A stretch of DNA of 64,000 nucleotides, taken from the NCBI GenBank assembly GCA_023091665.1, contig JALJCQ010000012.1, positions 3,658,001-3,722,000 on the forward strand. The letters are read 5' to 3'. The translations under genes were made by a program, and so were the position numbers. Shown here in pieces: positions 52,301 through 62,928 of this stretch (within the stretch, counting starts at the first letter, position 1; each line of letters begins with the position of its first letter). This DNA comes from Pythium myriotylum (taxonomy: Eukaryota > Oomycota > Peronosporomycetes > Pythiales > Pythiaceae). The notes below the pieces were generated by a model. The model worked only from the letters and a program-made list of their open reading frames with translations. It did not search any database and was not told the DNA's origin.

Positions 52301-54627
52301 TCCAGCGCTTCTTGCACAATTATGTCTGGCACGGCACCTTCGTCGAAACTCGGCTTGGGAAAAAGGCGTGGATGAGTACGGCCACCGCAGCTCAACCCCG
52401 TCAGCACGGAGGACTCAGCGTCCCCGACCTCGCGACCGAGTTCAAACGCCTCAGCCTCACTACTGTTCAGCGCTGGAGCCAAGGTGCTGCAGGAATACGC
52501 AGTGAGATCGGTCAGGTGCTACTCCACGGGCCCGGTACCGACAGCTGGTCCCCACGACCTTGCCGCCGGCCGCCACAAGCCCCGCTCCACGATGGCTCGC
52601 TTGCGAAGACCGGTCAGAGGACAGCGGACAATGTGTACTCTCAGGAGCGAACGCCAGAGGAACGCGAGAAGACTCTGGAGATTCTTCCCAAGCTCAAAAC
52701 CCAAGACCGTCTCACCAGAAGTTGGGAGGACGAATGGTATGTCTGCGATTACTCCAAGCACAGTGGAGACTTGCGCGCTCTACGTGCCTACCAGGAAGTC
52801 ACACACGGAACCTTCGACCTCCATGCTCTCCTCTCAGCCAAATTGATCGGTGATGACATCCTCATCCTACACGATGGTTCTCTGGCAACCCATGCCACCT
52901 TCAGGACCATTGCCAAGAGCGGCGACACCTTGGCCGACGTCCTCGAGATTCAGCCCTGTTCCCCGGACCGTGTGCGTTTTCGGAGCCGCCGATGCCCCTT
53001 CCCTCTCTCTCGTGCAGAGGTGGACCAATTTCGGCTGTTGTGTGACGTGGTAACGGCGAATTACCCGGCCATACTAGCACTGTATGACGACAACGACATG
53101 CTTCGTACCGTCCCGCCTACGACTGACGTTTGGCGCCTCCGGCGCTCAGTGGACGCCATCACTCTGCTCTGGGAACCGACTCCTAACACCCAAGTCCGGA
53201 TGGGGTTGGTCACGTCCACCTCCTCCGCAGCGGCACTCATCCGCAAGGCTCTCGACAACCCAAGCATTCAGGTCCTCAGCCACCCCTGGCTCGGGATTGC
53301 ACGCTGCATTTGGCGCCACCCACAGATGACTCGTAGCTGTAGGGTCCGCCAGTATCTCGAAGCTCCTGCAGCAGCCAGAGCTGACCGGGAGAACCAGGCA
53401 CGCGGTCAGACCATGCGAAGGGAAGACTGTGGTATCAGCGCGGCGCTGGCGTCTATTTCGTGGAAGTCCATCGATCGATTGCCGGCCTCAACCTCTCGGC
53501 AGCGCCTACTTCTTCGAAGGATCAAGGGAGGGAGGCTATCAGGGTGGGATCGCCTCCACAAGCGCCGAGGCTGCCCCCACTGCGCGGCCGGAGACAATGG
53601 AGGCTCGATTGGGCACATCTTCTGGTCATGTTCCATGGCGCAGGACCTTTGGCAACAACTTTGGGCGGTCTGGGGCTTGTCAGCAGACTTTCTTCGGGAC
53701 CACAACCGGCTCAAGCAGGCTGTGTTTGGGCTCCGCGCCCCGGACTTCCCAGGCATGTTGTGGTATCGACAGGCCTTGGCGACTACCCCGCGGCGCGACG
53801 CCACGAAGATCATCCAGATGCACGAGATTGCAGCATGTGCGTGGCAACAGCAAGTGCTCACGACCCTGGCAGTCATTTGGAGATGGCGCCACCACATCAT
53901 CGACGGCCGACTTGCGTGGTCCTGCGACCAAGCACGACTCTGTCACCAAGCGGCGATGCGCTCCTCCCTCCGGAGCCTCATTGACCGGTTCCCTCGCGGA
54001 CCATGGCTTCGAGATCCGCGACGCGCGGTGCTCCACGCGCTGGACGAGCGAGTGGGGACTGAGTCGTCTCCGAGTTTCTTCACCGAGCCGGGAAGCAGGT
54101 TCGTGCTCTTCTTCGATGGCGGATCCCGTGGCAACCCCGGACCAGGCGGTGCCGGTGCGGTCATCCTTGCAACGGACGCGGATGCAGTGACAGCGAGGAT
54201 AGTTTGGAGTGCCAGCATGTCCTACGCTAGCTGCACCACCACGAACAACCAAGCCGAATACCTCGGCCTCATCACGGGGCTGGCGGCCGCTGAAACGCAT
54301 CGGTGGCGTCTGGATGTTGTCGGGGATAGCGCGCTTATCCTGGGGCAGATGCGCAGCTACAGACCACCTCGCCACCCAACCCTCCGACCCCTATACGCGG
54401 AAGCTCGGCGATTAGCTGATCGGGTTCGTGTTCGCACGTGGACCCACCACCTTCGAGCCTACAACAAGATGGCCGACCTCGCGGCCAACATTGCTATGGA
54501 CACCAGACGAAGTGTCCAGGGGCTCCACATCCAGCCAAGGGAACACCACTCCCGGCTTGAGGCCCACCTGGCCACAGATTTTCACGAATGGCAATCACGC
54601 CATCTTCGCCACGATTCATCGGGGTAG
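49355..54627 (+). pseudogene. LINE-A ORF2: APE endonuclease - reverse transcriptase - RNase H, one frameshift
   Basis: The first part (49355-49918) contains the start of the endonuclease (SIHTQNVNGLG). A frameshift near 49885-49905 moves to the frame that is open from 49876 to 54627. That frame has the endonuclease motifs INVYGPR, GGDFNCV, SSRLDRVY and PSDHDEV; the reverse transcriptase (GKAAGPDGLPNDWY, DYRPIALLNTDYKI, GIRQGCPLAP, catalytic FADD at 51895-51906); a zinc knuckle (CPHC ... H ... C, about 53571-53630); and RNase H (FDGGSRGNPGPGG, TTNNQAEYLG, VVGDSALIL) near the end. The endonuclease would nick target DNA and the reverse transcriptase would copy the RNA there. Apart from the frameshift it is intact. 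The domain order fits the RNase H-bearing APE-type LINEs. Confidence 0.9.
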
Positions 54628-54965
54628 TTCAATAGGGTATATCGCCCGGCTATAGGAGTCCATTAATTGTGATCCAATAGACCTCACGTTCAAAGTCAAA
54701 CACAAGGCAATCCAGCCAGGTTCATCATCCAACACGTAGGCTCTGCCATGCAGACCTGTCCGGGCTCGCCGCTTCCGACTTACGCCCTTGGCTCCACAGT
54801 CAAGTTGACCCACTGTAACAAAGGAACGCAAAGAGTCACAGCTATTAGGGTACATTTATTGCGCTCAATAGACTTCACCTTCATCATCATCATCAATATC
54901 TCAGCCCTAGCGTGACAATCAAATCAACAGGCACATCGTTTCATTGCTCGCGATTTGAATTTCAT

Positions 54966-55742
54966 CTACAATGGGCGAGCAAAGTCCTGCGTCCAGTACT
55001 CCTTGTAGCCGTTGCAGCCGCTGTTGACGGCCTTCGCAAACCCCACCTGCGTCACATCCGCACTCAGCAAGTTGGCGCGGTGCGACGGCGAGTTGATCAA
55101 CGCGTCCATGAGAGTGGTTACGTCACTGTACCCCGCCGCAATGTTTTCGGCGACTTGTCCCCACCTGTACCCCTGCGCCGTGATGCGGTCGCCGAAGCTC
55201 TTGCCGTCGGCGCTCATATGGCTCATGGTGCAACGCGCTGCCTGGTCGCGGGAGTGGGCCGCCGCCGCGTTCATAAGCCGAACATCAACTGTGAGGGCCT
55301 GGAGTCCATTTTGAGCGCGGAACGCGTTGATGCTGTTCAGCATAGGCTGAATTGGGTTGATTGGAGGATCAACCACGATAGGAGGTGTCGTCGTGGGGGT
55401 CTCGCCCGCAGGCACGAAGCGACCGATGACGAAGCCGCAGCCGAGATTGGCCGCCGCGTGCTTGGCGGCCGTCGCGCCGCTCTTCATCCAGCACCCTTGC
55501 TGTGGCTCCCACGTCCAGTGCGTGCACTTGGGGTCGTCGGCACACAGGTCGCCGCACTTTTCGGACGGCTGCTTGGTCGCGTACAGGTCTCCGCCGTAGA
55601 AGTCGCAGTTGCTTTCCCAGTAGACGCGGTTCCCGGAGCCGAGTTCCCATGCGTGGGTGGTGGTGGGGAGCGTGGCAAGGGTGGCGATGGCGGCAGCAGC
55701 GAGGGCGGCGGTGAGCGTGGTGATCTTGGTGGCGGCGGTCAT
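54966..55742 (-). CDS. secreted PAN-CAP protein, cluster copy 1 (258 aa)
   Basis: The start at 55742 (MTAATKITTLTAALAAAAIA) opens a signal peptide, and a longer in-frame reading upstream is ignored. The PAN domain (AWELGSGNRVYWESNCDFYG ... LGCGFVIGRF) is nearly identical to the other three copies. The linker reads PPIVVDPPINPIQPM, and the CAP domain differs clearly (SINAFRAQNGLQALTVDVRL; DVTTLMDALINSPSHRANLL). The CAP His, Glu and His residues are kept. Extracellular; function unknown. It is divergent from copy 2. Confidence 0.9.
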   Translation of the reverse strand: MTAATKITTLTAALAAAAIATLATLPTTTHAWELGSGNRVYWESNCDFYGGDLYATKQPSEKCGDLCADDPKCTHWTWEPQQGCWMKSGATAAKHAAANLGCGFVIGRFVPAGETPTTTPPIVVDPPINPIQPMLNSINAFRAQNGLQALTVDVRLMNAAAAHSRDQAARCTMSHMSADGKSFGDRITAQGYRWGQVAENIAAGYSDVTTLMDALINSPSHRANLLSADVTQVGFAKAVNSGCNGYKEYWTQDFARPL

Positions 55743-57831
55743 CGTGTTGAGGATGGGACGAGTTGACTTGGGGGCTTGGCTGAGCTGGTTTGCGCTCTTG
55801 GGGATGGTGTTGCGCGCGCGAAGGCGAATTGGTTTGTGAGGCAGTTGACCGTGGTCGCTCGTTGGTGTGGTGGTGGGTCTTCTTGGACGAACTAGCAGTG
55901 TTGACACCGCGTCCACGAGTGCTTCCGGTTCTTCGAAGCTGACGTGAGATTTGCAGCAACGGTTTGTGTGGCCCCAACGAAGTGGCCCCTGCGCTCGCCT
56001 ATCCGGGATCCGACGAGTTGAAGATGCAGGATCGGTGGACCGATTCTCTTTGACCCGCTGATTCCTTCCGACGTTCCATCCTTCGTCGAGCGATGTCAGT
56101 TGCTCACACCACTACTACTGTGGTCTGGACAGTGTGTTGCGTCGGGCCTTTCGTTCGCGTGTGCACTATACAGTACACGTGGTGCCCTTCAAGGCTTCAA
56201 CTCTTGTGTGGTGTTTCTAGAACGAAGGGTCACTGATGTCGCCCATCTCTCTCACTCTGTCGACGATTTCCCGGAGGACACCCGAGACATCCGAAGCTCG
56301 TGGCCCAGGATCGGTAGCCGTGTTGGTAATGCAAGTACGCACACTGGTGCACAATCGTTCGCAAGTGCTGATCGCCCTTCTGTGAGTATTGTGCAGTCCT
56401 GAAAAGATTCAACTCGTGCGTGATGCGCCGAATCATTAGTGACGACGGCGGTCAGTCACCGCGTTCGTTGGACTTACTGCATGCTGTACCTTCCCGGAGG
56501 ACACCCAAAGCATCCAAACTGTGTGGGCCAGGACTCGGCGACGTGGACAGACACTTGGTTCTCTTTGGGTGGAGTTGGATTTGAACACGGTAGTGTAGAC
56601 TGATTCCATGTTCCCGCTGTGGACAATTCAGGACACTCGACGGATTTTGCCCCAGGAGACCATTCGCATGTACCGGTAACCCAGATTGGATCGGTTATGT
56701 ATCGAGGCATCCGACACGTGATGACAAAAATACAGCAGTATCCAGAACGACACCCACACTCCCGGCTCGTGTGCATTGCCCTGGGCGAACTGCTGCAGTG
56801 ACTGTTCTGGAGATTAGGATTCCATCTACTGTGTGGAAGCAAGCGGCTCGGCTTTGTATCTCGAGCAGCGAGACTCTTGCATACAGCCTCTGTATCAATT
56901 AAGAGTTCCATCGCCTACTGCTCAAGAGATCTGTCCGCACCGGGGTTCGACTACAAGTACGTGTACATGTACTGTCCACCTCCGCCTCAACAAATCGGCC
57001 TTGCTCGATCCTCGGAATCAGATTCGCCACCCACATCAGTCATCGAGCACTATGTATGTGCACATAATATATGGAGTACCGGTAGTGGATATGCGCACTA
57101 GGAGTATTACCACGACCTCCACGCGGAAGGTATTGCTTTGTCTTGCCTACTGTATGTGACCCAATCATCATCATCAACAGTAGCAACGTGAGCCCATCCC
57201 CCCTTCGATGACATGTACTGTACCGTACCGTACAGTACCCGATGGATCCTAGTGACTGTCCACCTCCAGTGTGCCAAAGCGACAAACTATGGGTACTGGA
57301 TGGCGGGCAGGAATGTGTCACAGGAGGGGACGCAGCTGGTGCTGGCGCGTCGACTTCGATTCTCCCGCCAGCAGTGAGGAACGGACAGGCGAGTGCAAGA
57401 CGTGGTCGATCCTGTCGAGTCGTCGAGTACGGTACACTGTACTCTACCTGGTCCATGGAGGCGTTACAAATCTCGTGGCGGTGAGTCGCACCAACGTCAA
57501 AACACCACAAGTGACCCTTCGATCCGTAACACGTCACGCAAAGATTGAACGCACTCACCCTCCAACACGGAAGCATCACGCCAGCATCTCCGAGAACGCC
57601 ATCCTATCCAAGTGGACAGGGAGGACCCATAGAAACTTTGAAGTTCCCTAACACCGGTGAACGATCCGAGAGAGGGAGGTGGCGAGATAGCTGCAAGAAA
57701 CGAGGGCGTTTGAGCTCGAGGATGGCCAGACCACAATCCAAATTGCCTTGCAGCGCAAGACCAACTACTACAACCAGCAAACAGGCGAGCCAAGGCTGAA
57801 GTATCTACCAACTCGTCCCATCCTCAACAAG
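55743..57831. other. spacer between cluster copies 1 and 2, no gene recognised
   Basis: The same sequence is repeated inverted at 60825-62928. The frames found on both strands (up to 179 codons) are conserved only because the DNA is duplicated; none has domain character. Confidence 0.5.
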
Positions 57832-58614
57832 ATGACCGCCGCCACCAAGATCACCACGCTCACCGCCGCCCTCGCTGCTGCCGCCATCGCCACCCTTGCC
57901 ACGCTCCCCACCACCACCCACGCATGGGAACTCGGCTCCGGGAACCGCGTCTACTGGGAAAGCAACTGCGACTTCTACGGCGGAGACCTGTACGCGACCA
58001 AGCAGCCGTCCGAAAAGTGCGGCGACCTGTGTGCCGACGACCCCAAGTGCACGCACTGGACGTGGGAGCCGCAGCAAGGGTGCTGGATGAAGAGCGGCGC
58101 GACGGCCGCCAAGCGCGCGGCGGCCAATCTCGGCTGCGGCTTCGTCATCGGTCGCTTCGTGCCTGCGGGCGAGACCCCCACGACGACGCCGGCGCCCGGA
58201 TACAACAACGGTCTCACGGCGCAGGAGACCCAGCAGATGCTCGACAGCATCAACTCGCTGCGGCGCAGCAACGGCCTCTCCGCCCTCACCATCGACACGC
58301 GGCTCATGAACGCGGCCGCGGGTCACTCGCGCGACCAGGCTGCGCGCTGCACCATGGGCCACACAGGCGGCGACGGCAAGAGCTTCGGCGACCGCATCAC
58401 GGCGCAAGGGTACAGGTGGGGCCAGGCCGCCGAGAACGTCGCGGCCGGCTACGGTGACGTGGCGGGCGTCATGAGCGGCTGGTCCAACTCGCCGTCGCAC
58501 CGCGCCAACTTGCTGAGTGCGGGTGTGACGCAGGTGGGTTTTGCGAAGGGCGTCAACAGCGGCTGCAACGGCTACAAGGAGTACTGGACGCAGGACTTTG
58601 CGCGGCCGCAGTAA
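57832..58614 (+). CDS. secreted PAN-CAP protein, cluster copy 2 (260 aa)
   Basis: ATG 57832 opens the signal peptide MTAATKITTLTAALAAAAIA. PAN spans about residues 34-112 with six cysteines. The linker is AGETPTTTPAPGYNNGLTAQ. The CAP domain spans about 125-260 with His in AAGHSRDQAARC, Glu in AAENVAAGY and His in SPSHRANLL, ending YWTQDFARPQ. Its CAP domain matches copies 3 and 4 at the protein level, and the coding sequence is very GC-rich. It is probably extracellular. Confidence 0.92.
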   Translation: MTAATKITTLTAALAAAAIATLATLPTTTHAWELGSGNRVYWESNCDFYGGDLYATKQPSEKCGDLCADDPKCTHWTWEPQQGCWMKSGATAAKRAAANLGCGFVIGRFVPAGETPTTTPAPGYNNGLTAQETQQMLDSINSLRRSNGLSALTIDTRLMNAAAGHSRDQAARCTMGHTGGDGKSFGDRITAQGYRWGQAAENVAAGYGDVAGVMSGWSNSPSHRANLLSAGVTQVGFAKGVNSGCNGYKEYWTQDFARPQ

Positions 58615-58869
58615 GTGCTTACTTCGGCGATAGTCGACGGTGGTAAGCATTCGTAGTCTACATTGCTCGTCTGCATCGGTAGTCTGTAGACAGCAGGCTA
58701 GGGACGGCAGGTGGTAGGTGGTAGGTGGTAGGTGGTAGGTGGTAGGTGGTACGTTGCTAGCTGCTGTGTAGGGATTGCTCGAATCGGCGGTTCAAGCGTG
58801 GGCTTTGATCTTGCGAGGTCAGCTGCCCACCAACTATTTGCAATATATACTGTGCGTGATGAATTTACC
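58615..58869. repeat. inner end of arm 1 with a 7-bp minisatellite (6 units)
   Basis: GGTGGTA is repeated six times at 58710-58751. The mirror site 59903-59937 has five units. No gene. Confidence 0.85.
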
Positions 58870-59325
58870 ATCCTTCGCGCGACGGTCTTGCCGGGATGCG
58901 CTGTCCGCTGCCAGAGTGAGATCACGCCATCTGTTCTCCATTGCTGTCTGGAGGCCCCCGAGCAGGCCTCGGTAATCCGCTCGGTTGGTAGTAGCCACAG
59001 GATCTGCCATCCCTAGTTGATAGTTATTAGGGTATGTAAATTGAAACTCAATAGACTCCAGCTTCGTCATCATTGATCTGCCATCCCGATGACGGAGCTC
59101 GAGAGACCCGCGAGTTTCGAGTCCGCAGCCGTTGCGTCGACAAAATGAGCACCTGCTCCTCCTGGCCCTGGGTTGCCGCGAGAACCGCCGTCGAAGAGGA
59201 GGATGCATACTGGCGCCGCAAGGACTTCCACGAATGGCAAATTCGCCGCTTCCTCCGCCACCAACTGCGGTAACAAGCAGGTAGTAGTAGGGCTCATTGA
59301 GTTGCGATCCAATAGACATCACTTA
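58870..59325 (+). mobile_element. LINE-A copy with inverted 5' part (twin-priming-like) at the centre of the inverted repeat
   Basis: The right part (59215-59325, plus strand) encodes KDFHEWQIRRFLRHQLR, a stop, and the LINE-A-type tail (GCGATCCAATAGACATCAC). The left part (59212 down to about 58880) encodes RNase H on the minus strand: LLFDGGSRGNPGPGGAGA ... TTNRADYRGLLGGLQTAMEN ... LAADSA. The two parts meet head to head near 59212. The left part also carries the 61-bp insertion at 59014-59074. Confidence 0.65.
59014..59074 (+). mobile_element. 61-bp LINE-B 3' tail with 13-bp target duplication, inside the LINE-A copy
   Basis: GATCTGCCATCCC flanks it (59001-59013 and 59075-59087). The insert is TAGTTGATAGTTATTAGGG ..., AACTCAATAGACTCCAGC and TTCGTCATCATT. 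Removing the insert and one target copy rejoins the RNase H frame (LSSSVIGMADPVATTNRADY). Confidence 0.88.
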
Positions 59326-60032
59326 GGAACGAGGCAGGGCAGGCACGACACATAGATGCCCGGAGCGGTGTGTAACGTTATACGGTTTGTTCGCACTTTC
59401 GTAACGATGATCCGAGCGAAGTCTTTTGAGATCAACCAATGAATCCCACTAGCTTAGGAGTACTATGAAAATGCACACCAGTCAGTGCTCAACGTGACGA
59501 GGCTGGGAGGGCCACCACAGACGCAGTTCGTTGTGTAACAGGTGTTGTAAGCGTGGAATAACCTTGAATCGAGGTAGCCTCGTTGGGGTGTGAGCTGACG
59601 CGCAAGTCCTTTGCGAGGTTAGCCCGCGAGACAGCCATCATATTTACAAGGTGGACTCTGCATTTGCGGGTCCACCCGCTGACCACCTGTGGACTACGGC
59701 AATGACCCGTTCGTGTGAATATATTCTATTCTCAACCTACACTGCAAGCTCGGATATGTATTGACCAGAGTGTCTACGACCGATAGTCAATTCATCACGC
59801 ACAGTATATATTGCAAATAGTTGGTGGGCAGCTGACCTCGCAAGATCAAAGCCCACGCTTGAACCGCCGATTCGAGCAATCCCTACACAGCAGCTAGCAA
59901 CGTACCACCTACCACCTACCACCTACCACCTACCACCTGCCGTCCCTAGCCTGCTGTCTACAGACTACCGATGCAGACGAGCAATGTAGACTACGAATGC
60001 TTACCACCGTCGACTATCGCCGAAGTAAGCAC
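59326..60032. other. right side of the centre and inner end of arm 2, no gene
   Basis: 59326-59789 is unique within the window and has only short frames. From 59790 it mirrors 58615-58866. Confidence 0.5.
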
Positions 60033-60824
60033 TTACTGCGGCCGCGCAAAGTCCTGCGTCCAGTACTCCTTGTAGCCGTTGCAGCCGCTGTTGACGCCCT
60101 TCGCAAAACCCACCTGCGTCACACCCGCACTCAGCAAGTTGGCGCGGTGCGACGGCGAGTTGGACCAGCCGCTCATGACGCCCGCCACGTCACCGTAGCC
60201 GGCCGCGACGTTCTCGGCGGCCTGGCCCCACCTGTACCCTTGCGCCGTGATGCGGTCGCCGAAGCTCTTGCCGTCGCCGCCTGTGTGGCCCATGGTGCAG
60301 CGCGCAGCCTGGTCGCGCGAGTGACCCGCGGCCGCGTTCATGAGCCGCGTGTCGATGGTGAGGGCGGAGAGGCCGTTGCTGCGCCGCAGCGAGTTGATGC
60401 TGTCGAGCATCTGCTGGGTCTCCTGCGCCGTGAGACCGTTGTTGTATCCGGGCGCCGGCGTCGTCGTGGGGGTCTCGCCCGCAGGCACGAAGCGACCGAT
60501 GACGAAGCCGCAGCCGAGATTGGCCGCCGCGCGCTTGGCGGCCGTCGCGCCGCTCTTCATCCAGCACCCTTGCTGCGGCTCCCACGTCCAGTGCGTGCAC
60601 TTGGGGTCGTCGGCACACAGGTCGCCGCACTTTTCGGACGGCTGCTTGGTCGCGTACAGGTCTCCGCCGTAGAAGTCGCAGTTGCTTTCCCAGTAGACGC
60701 GGTTCCCGGAGCCGAGTTCCCATGCGTGGGTGGTGGTGGGGAGCGTGGCAAGTGTGGCGATGGCGGCAGCGACGACGGCGGCGGTGAGCGTGGTGATCTT
60801 GGTGATCTTGGTGGCGGCGGTCAT
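60033..60824 (-). CDS. secreted PAN-CAP protein, cluster copy 3 (263 aa)
   Basis: The start at 60824 opens MTAATKITKITTLTAAVVAA. The extra KIT triplet and AVVAA are the only visible protein differences from copy 2. PAN, linker and CAP parts otherwise match copy 2 at the protein level, including the CAP His-Glu-His residues. It is the mirror partner of copy 2 in the inverted repeat, and its secreted role is the same as for copy 2. Confidence 0.92.
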   Translation of the reverse strand: MTAATKITKITTLTAAVVAAAIATLATLPTTTHAWELGSGNRVYWESNCDFYGGDLYATKQPSEKCGDLCADDPKCTHWTWEPQQGCWMKSGATAAKRAAANLGCGFVIGRFVPAGETPTTTPAPGYNNGLTAQETQQMLDSINSLRRSNGLSALTIDTRLMNAAAGHSRDQAARCTMGHTGGDGKSFGDRITAQGYRWGQAAENVAAGYGDVAGVMSGWSNSPSHRANLLSAGVTQVGFAKGVNSGCNGYKEYWTQDFARPQ

Positions 60825-62928
60825 CTTGTTGAGGATGGGACGAGTTGGTAGATACTTCAGCCTTGGCTCGCCTGTTTGCTGGTTGTAGTAGTTGGTCTTG
60901 CGCTGCAAGGCAATTTGGATTGTGGTCTGGCCATCCTCGAGCTCAAACGCCCTCGTTTCTTGCAGCTATCTCGCCACCTCCCTCTCTCGGATCGTTCACC
61001 GGTGTTAGGGAACTTCAAAGTTTCTATGGGTCCTCCCTGTCCACTTGGATAGGATGGCGTTCTCGGAGATGCTGGCGTGATGCTTCCGTGTTGGAGGGTG
61101 AGTGCGTTCAATCTTTGCGTGACGTGTTACGGATCGAAGGGTCACTTGTGGTGTTTTGACGTTGGTGCGACTCACCGCCACGAGATTTGTAACGCCTCCA
61201 TGGACCAGGTAGAGTACAGTGTACCGTACTCGACGACTCGACAGGATCGACCACGTCTTGCACTCGCCTGTCCGTTCCTCACTGCTGGCGGGAGAATCGA
61301 AGTCGACGCGCCAGCACCAGCTGCGTCCCCTCCTGTGACACATTCCTGCCCGCCATCCAGTACCCATAGTTTGTCGCTTTGGCACACTGGAGGTGGACAG
61401 TCACTAGGATCCATCGGGTACTGTACGGTACGGTACAGTACATGTCATCGAAGGGGGGATGGGCTCACGTTGCTACTGTTGATGATGATGATTGGGTCAC
61501 ATACAGTAGGCAAGACAAAGCAATACCTTCCGCGTGGAGGTCGTGGTAATACTCCTAGTGCGCATATCCACTACCGGTACTCCATATATTATGTGCACAT
61601 ACATAGTGCTCGATGACTGATGTGGGTGGCGAATCTGATTCCGAGGATCGAGCAAGGCCGATTTGTTGAGGCGGAGGTGGACAGTACATGTACACGTACT
61701 TGTAGTCGAACCCCGGTGCGGACAGATCTCTTGAGCAGTAGGCGATGGAACTCTTAATTGATACAGAGGCTGTATGCAAGAGTCTCGCTGCTCGAGATAC
61801 AAAGCCGAGCCGCTTGCTTCCACACAGTAGATGGAATCCTAATCTCCAGAACAGTCACTGCAGCAGTTCGCCCAGGGCAATGCACACGAGCCGGGAGTGT
61901 GGGTGTCGTTCTGGATACTGCTGTATTTTTGTCATCACGTGTCGGATGCCTCGATACATAACCGATCCAATCTGGGTTACCGGTACATGCGAATGGTCTC
62001 CTGGGGCAAAATCCGTCGAGTGTCCTGAATTGTCCACAGCGGGAACATGGAATCAGTCTACACTACCGTGTTCAAATCCAACTCCACCCAAAGAGAACCA
62101 AGTGTCTGTCCACGTCGCCGAGTCCTGGCCCACACAGTTTGGATGCTTTGGGTGTCCTCCGGGAAGGTACAGCATGCAGTAAGTCCAACGAACGCGGTGA
62201 CTGACCGCCGTCGTCACTAATGATTCGGCGCATCACGCACGAGTTGAATCTTTTCAGGACTGCACAACACTCACAGAAGGGCGATAAGCACTTGCGAACG
62301 ATCGTGAACCTGTTTTGTTCGGGCCTGCGTACTTGCATTACCAACACGGCTACCGATCCTGGGCCACGAGCTTCGGATGTCTCGGGTGTCCTCCGGGAAA
62401 TCGTCGACAGAGTGAGAGAGATGGGCGACATCAGTGACCCTTCGTTCTAGAAACACCACACAAGAGTTGAAGCCTTGAAGAGCACCACGCGTACTGTATG
62501 TATAGTGCACACGTGAGCGAAAGGCCCAACGTAACGCACTGTCCAGACCACAGTAGTAGTGGTGTGAGCAACTGACATCGCTCGACGAAGGATGGAACGT
62601 CGGAAGGAATCAGCGGGTCAAAGAGAATCGGTCCACCGATCCTGTATCTTCAACTCGTCGGATCCCGGATCGGCGAACGCAGGGGCCACTTCGTTGGGGC
62701 CACACAAACCGTTGCTGCAAATCTCACGTCAGCTTCGAAGAACCGGAAGCACTCGTGGACGCGGTGTCAACACTGCTAGTTCGTCCAAGAAGACCCACCA
62801 CCACACCAACGAGCGACCACGGTCAACTGCCTCACAAACCAATTCGCCTTCGCGCGCGCAACACCATCCCCAAGAGCGCAAACCAGCTCTGCCAAGCCCC
62901 CAAGTCAACTCGTCCCATCCTCAACACG
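60825..62928. other. mirror spacer between copies 3 and 4, no gene recognised
   Basis: Reverse complement of 55743-57831 with a few indels. Confidence 0.5.

Larger units (their letters stand above)
47878..54698 (+). mobile_element. LINE-A non-LTR retrotransposon, nearly full length (6.8 kb)
   Basis: AACACAAGGCAATC flanks it (47864-47877 and 54699-54712). It carries two ORFs (APE endonuclease, reverse transcriptase and RNase H in the second). The 3' end is non-A-rich: CCCGGCTATAGGAGTCCAT ..., GATCCAATAGACCTCACG and TTCAAAGTCA. The 5' end opens inside ORF1, so a short 5' part may be missing. Confidence 0.92.
47443..54892 (+). mobile_element. LINE-B copy (615 bp, 5'-truncated) interrupted by LINE-A
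   Basis: TCAATATCTCAGCCC flanks it (47428-47442 and 54893-54907). The left part (47443-47877) encodes RNase H from ILFFDGRCRGNSGPGGTGAV to LANHAMNTRQS. The right part (54713-54892) continues the same frame to SDLRPWLHSQVDPL and a stop, then the tail TATTAGGGTACATTTATTG, CGCTCAATAGACTTCACC and (TCA)n. The halves join when LINE-A and one copy of its target duplication are removed. Confidence 0.88.

Noticed and set aside
55743..62928. Spacer ORFs (145-179 codons) identical in both arms of the inverted repeat
   Set aside because: Conservation follows from the DNA duplication. No domain, no signal, and equal conservation in all frames.
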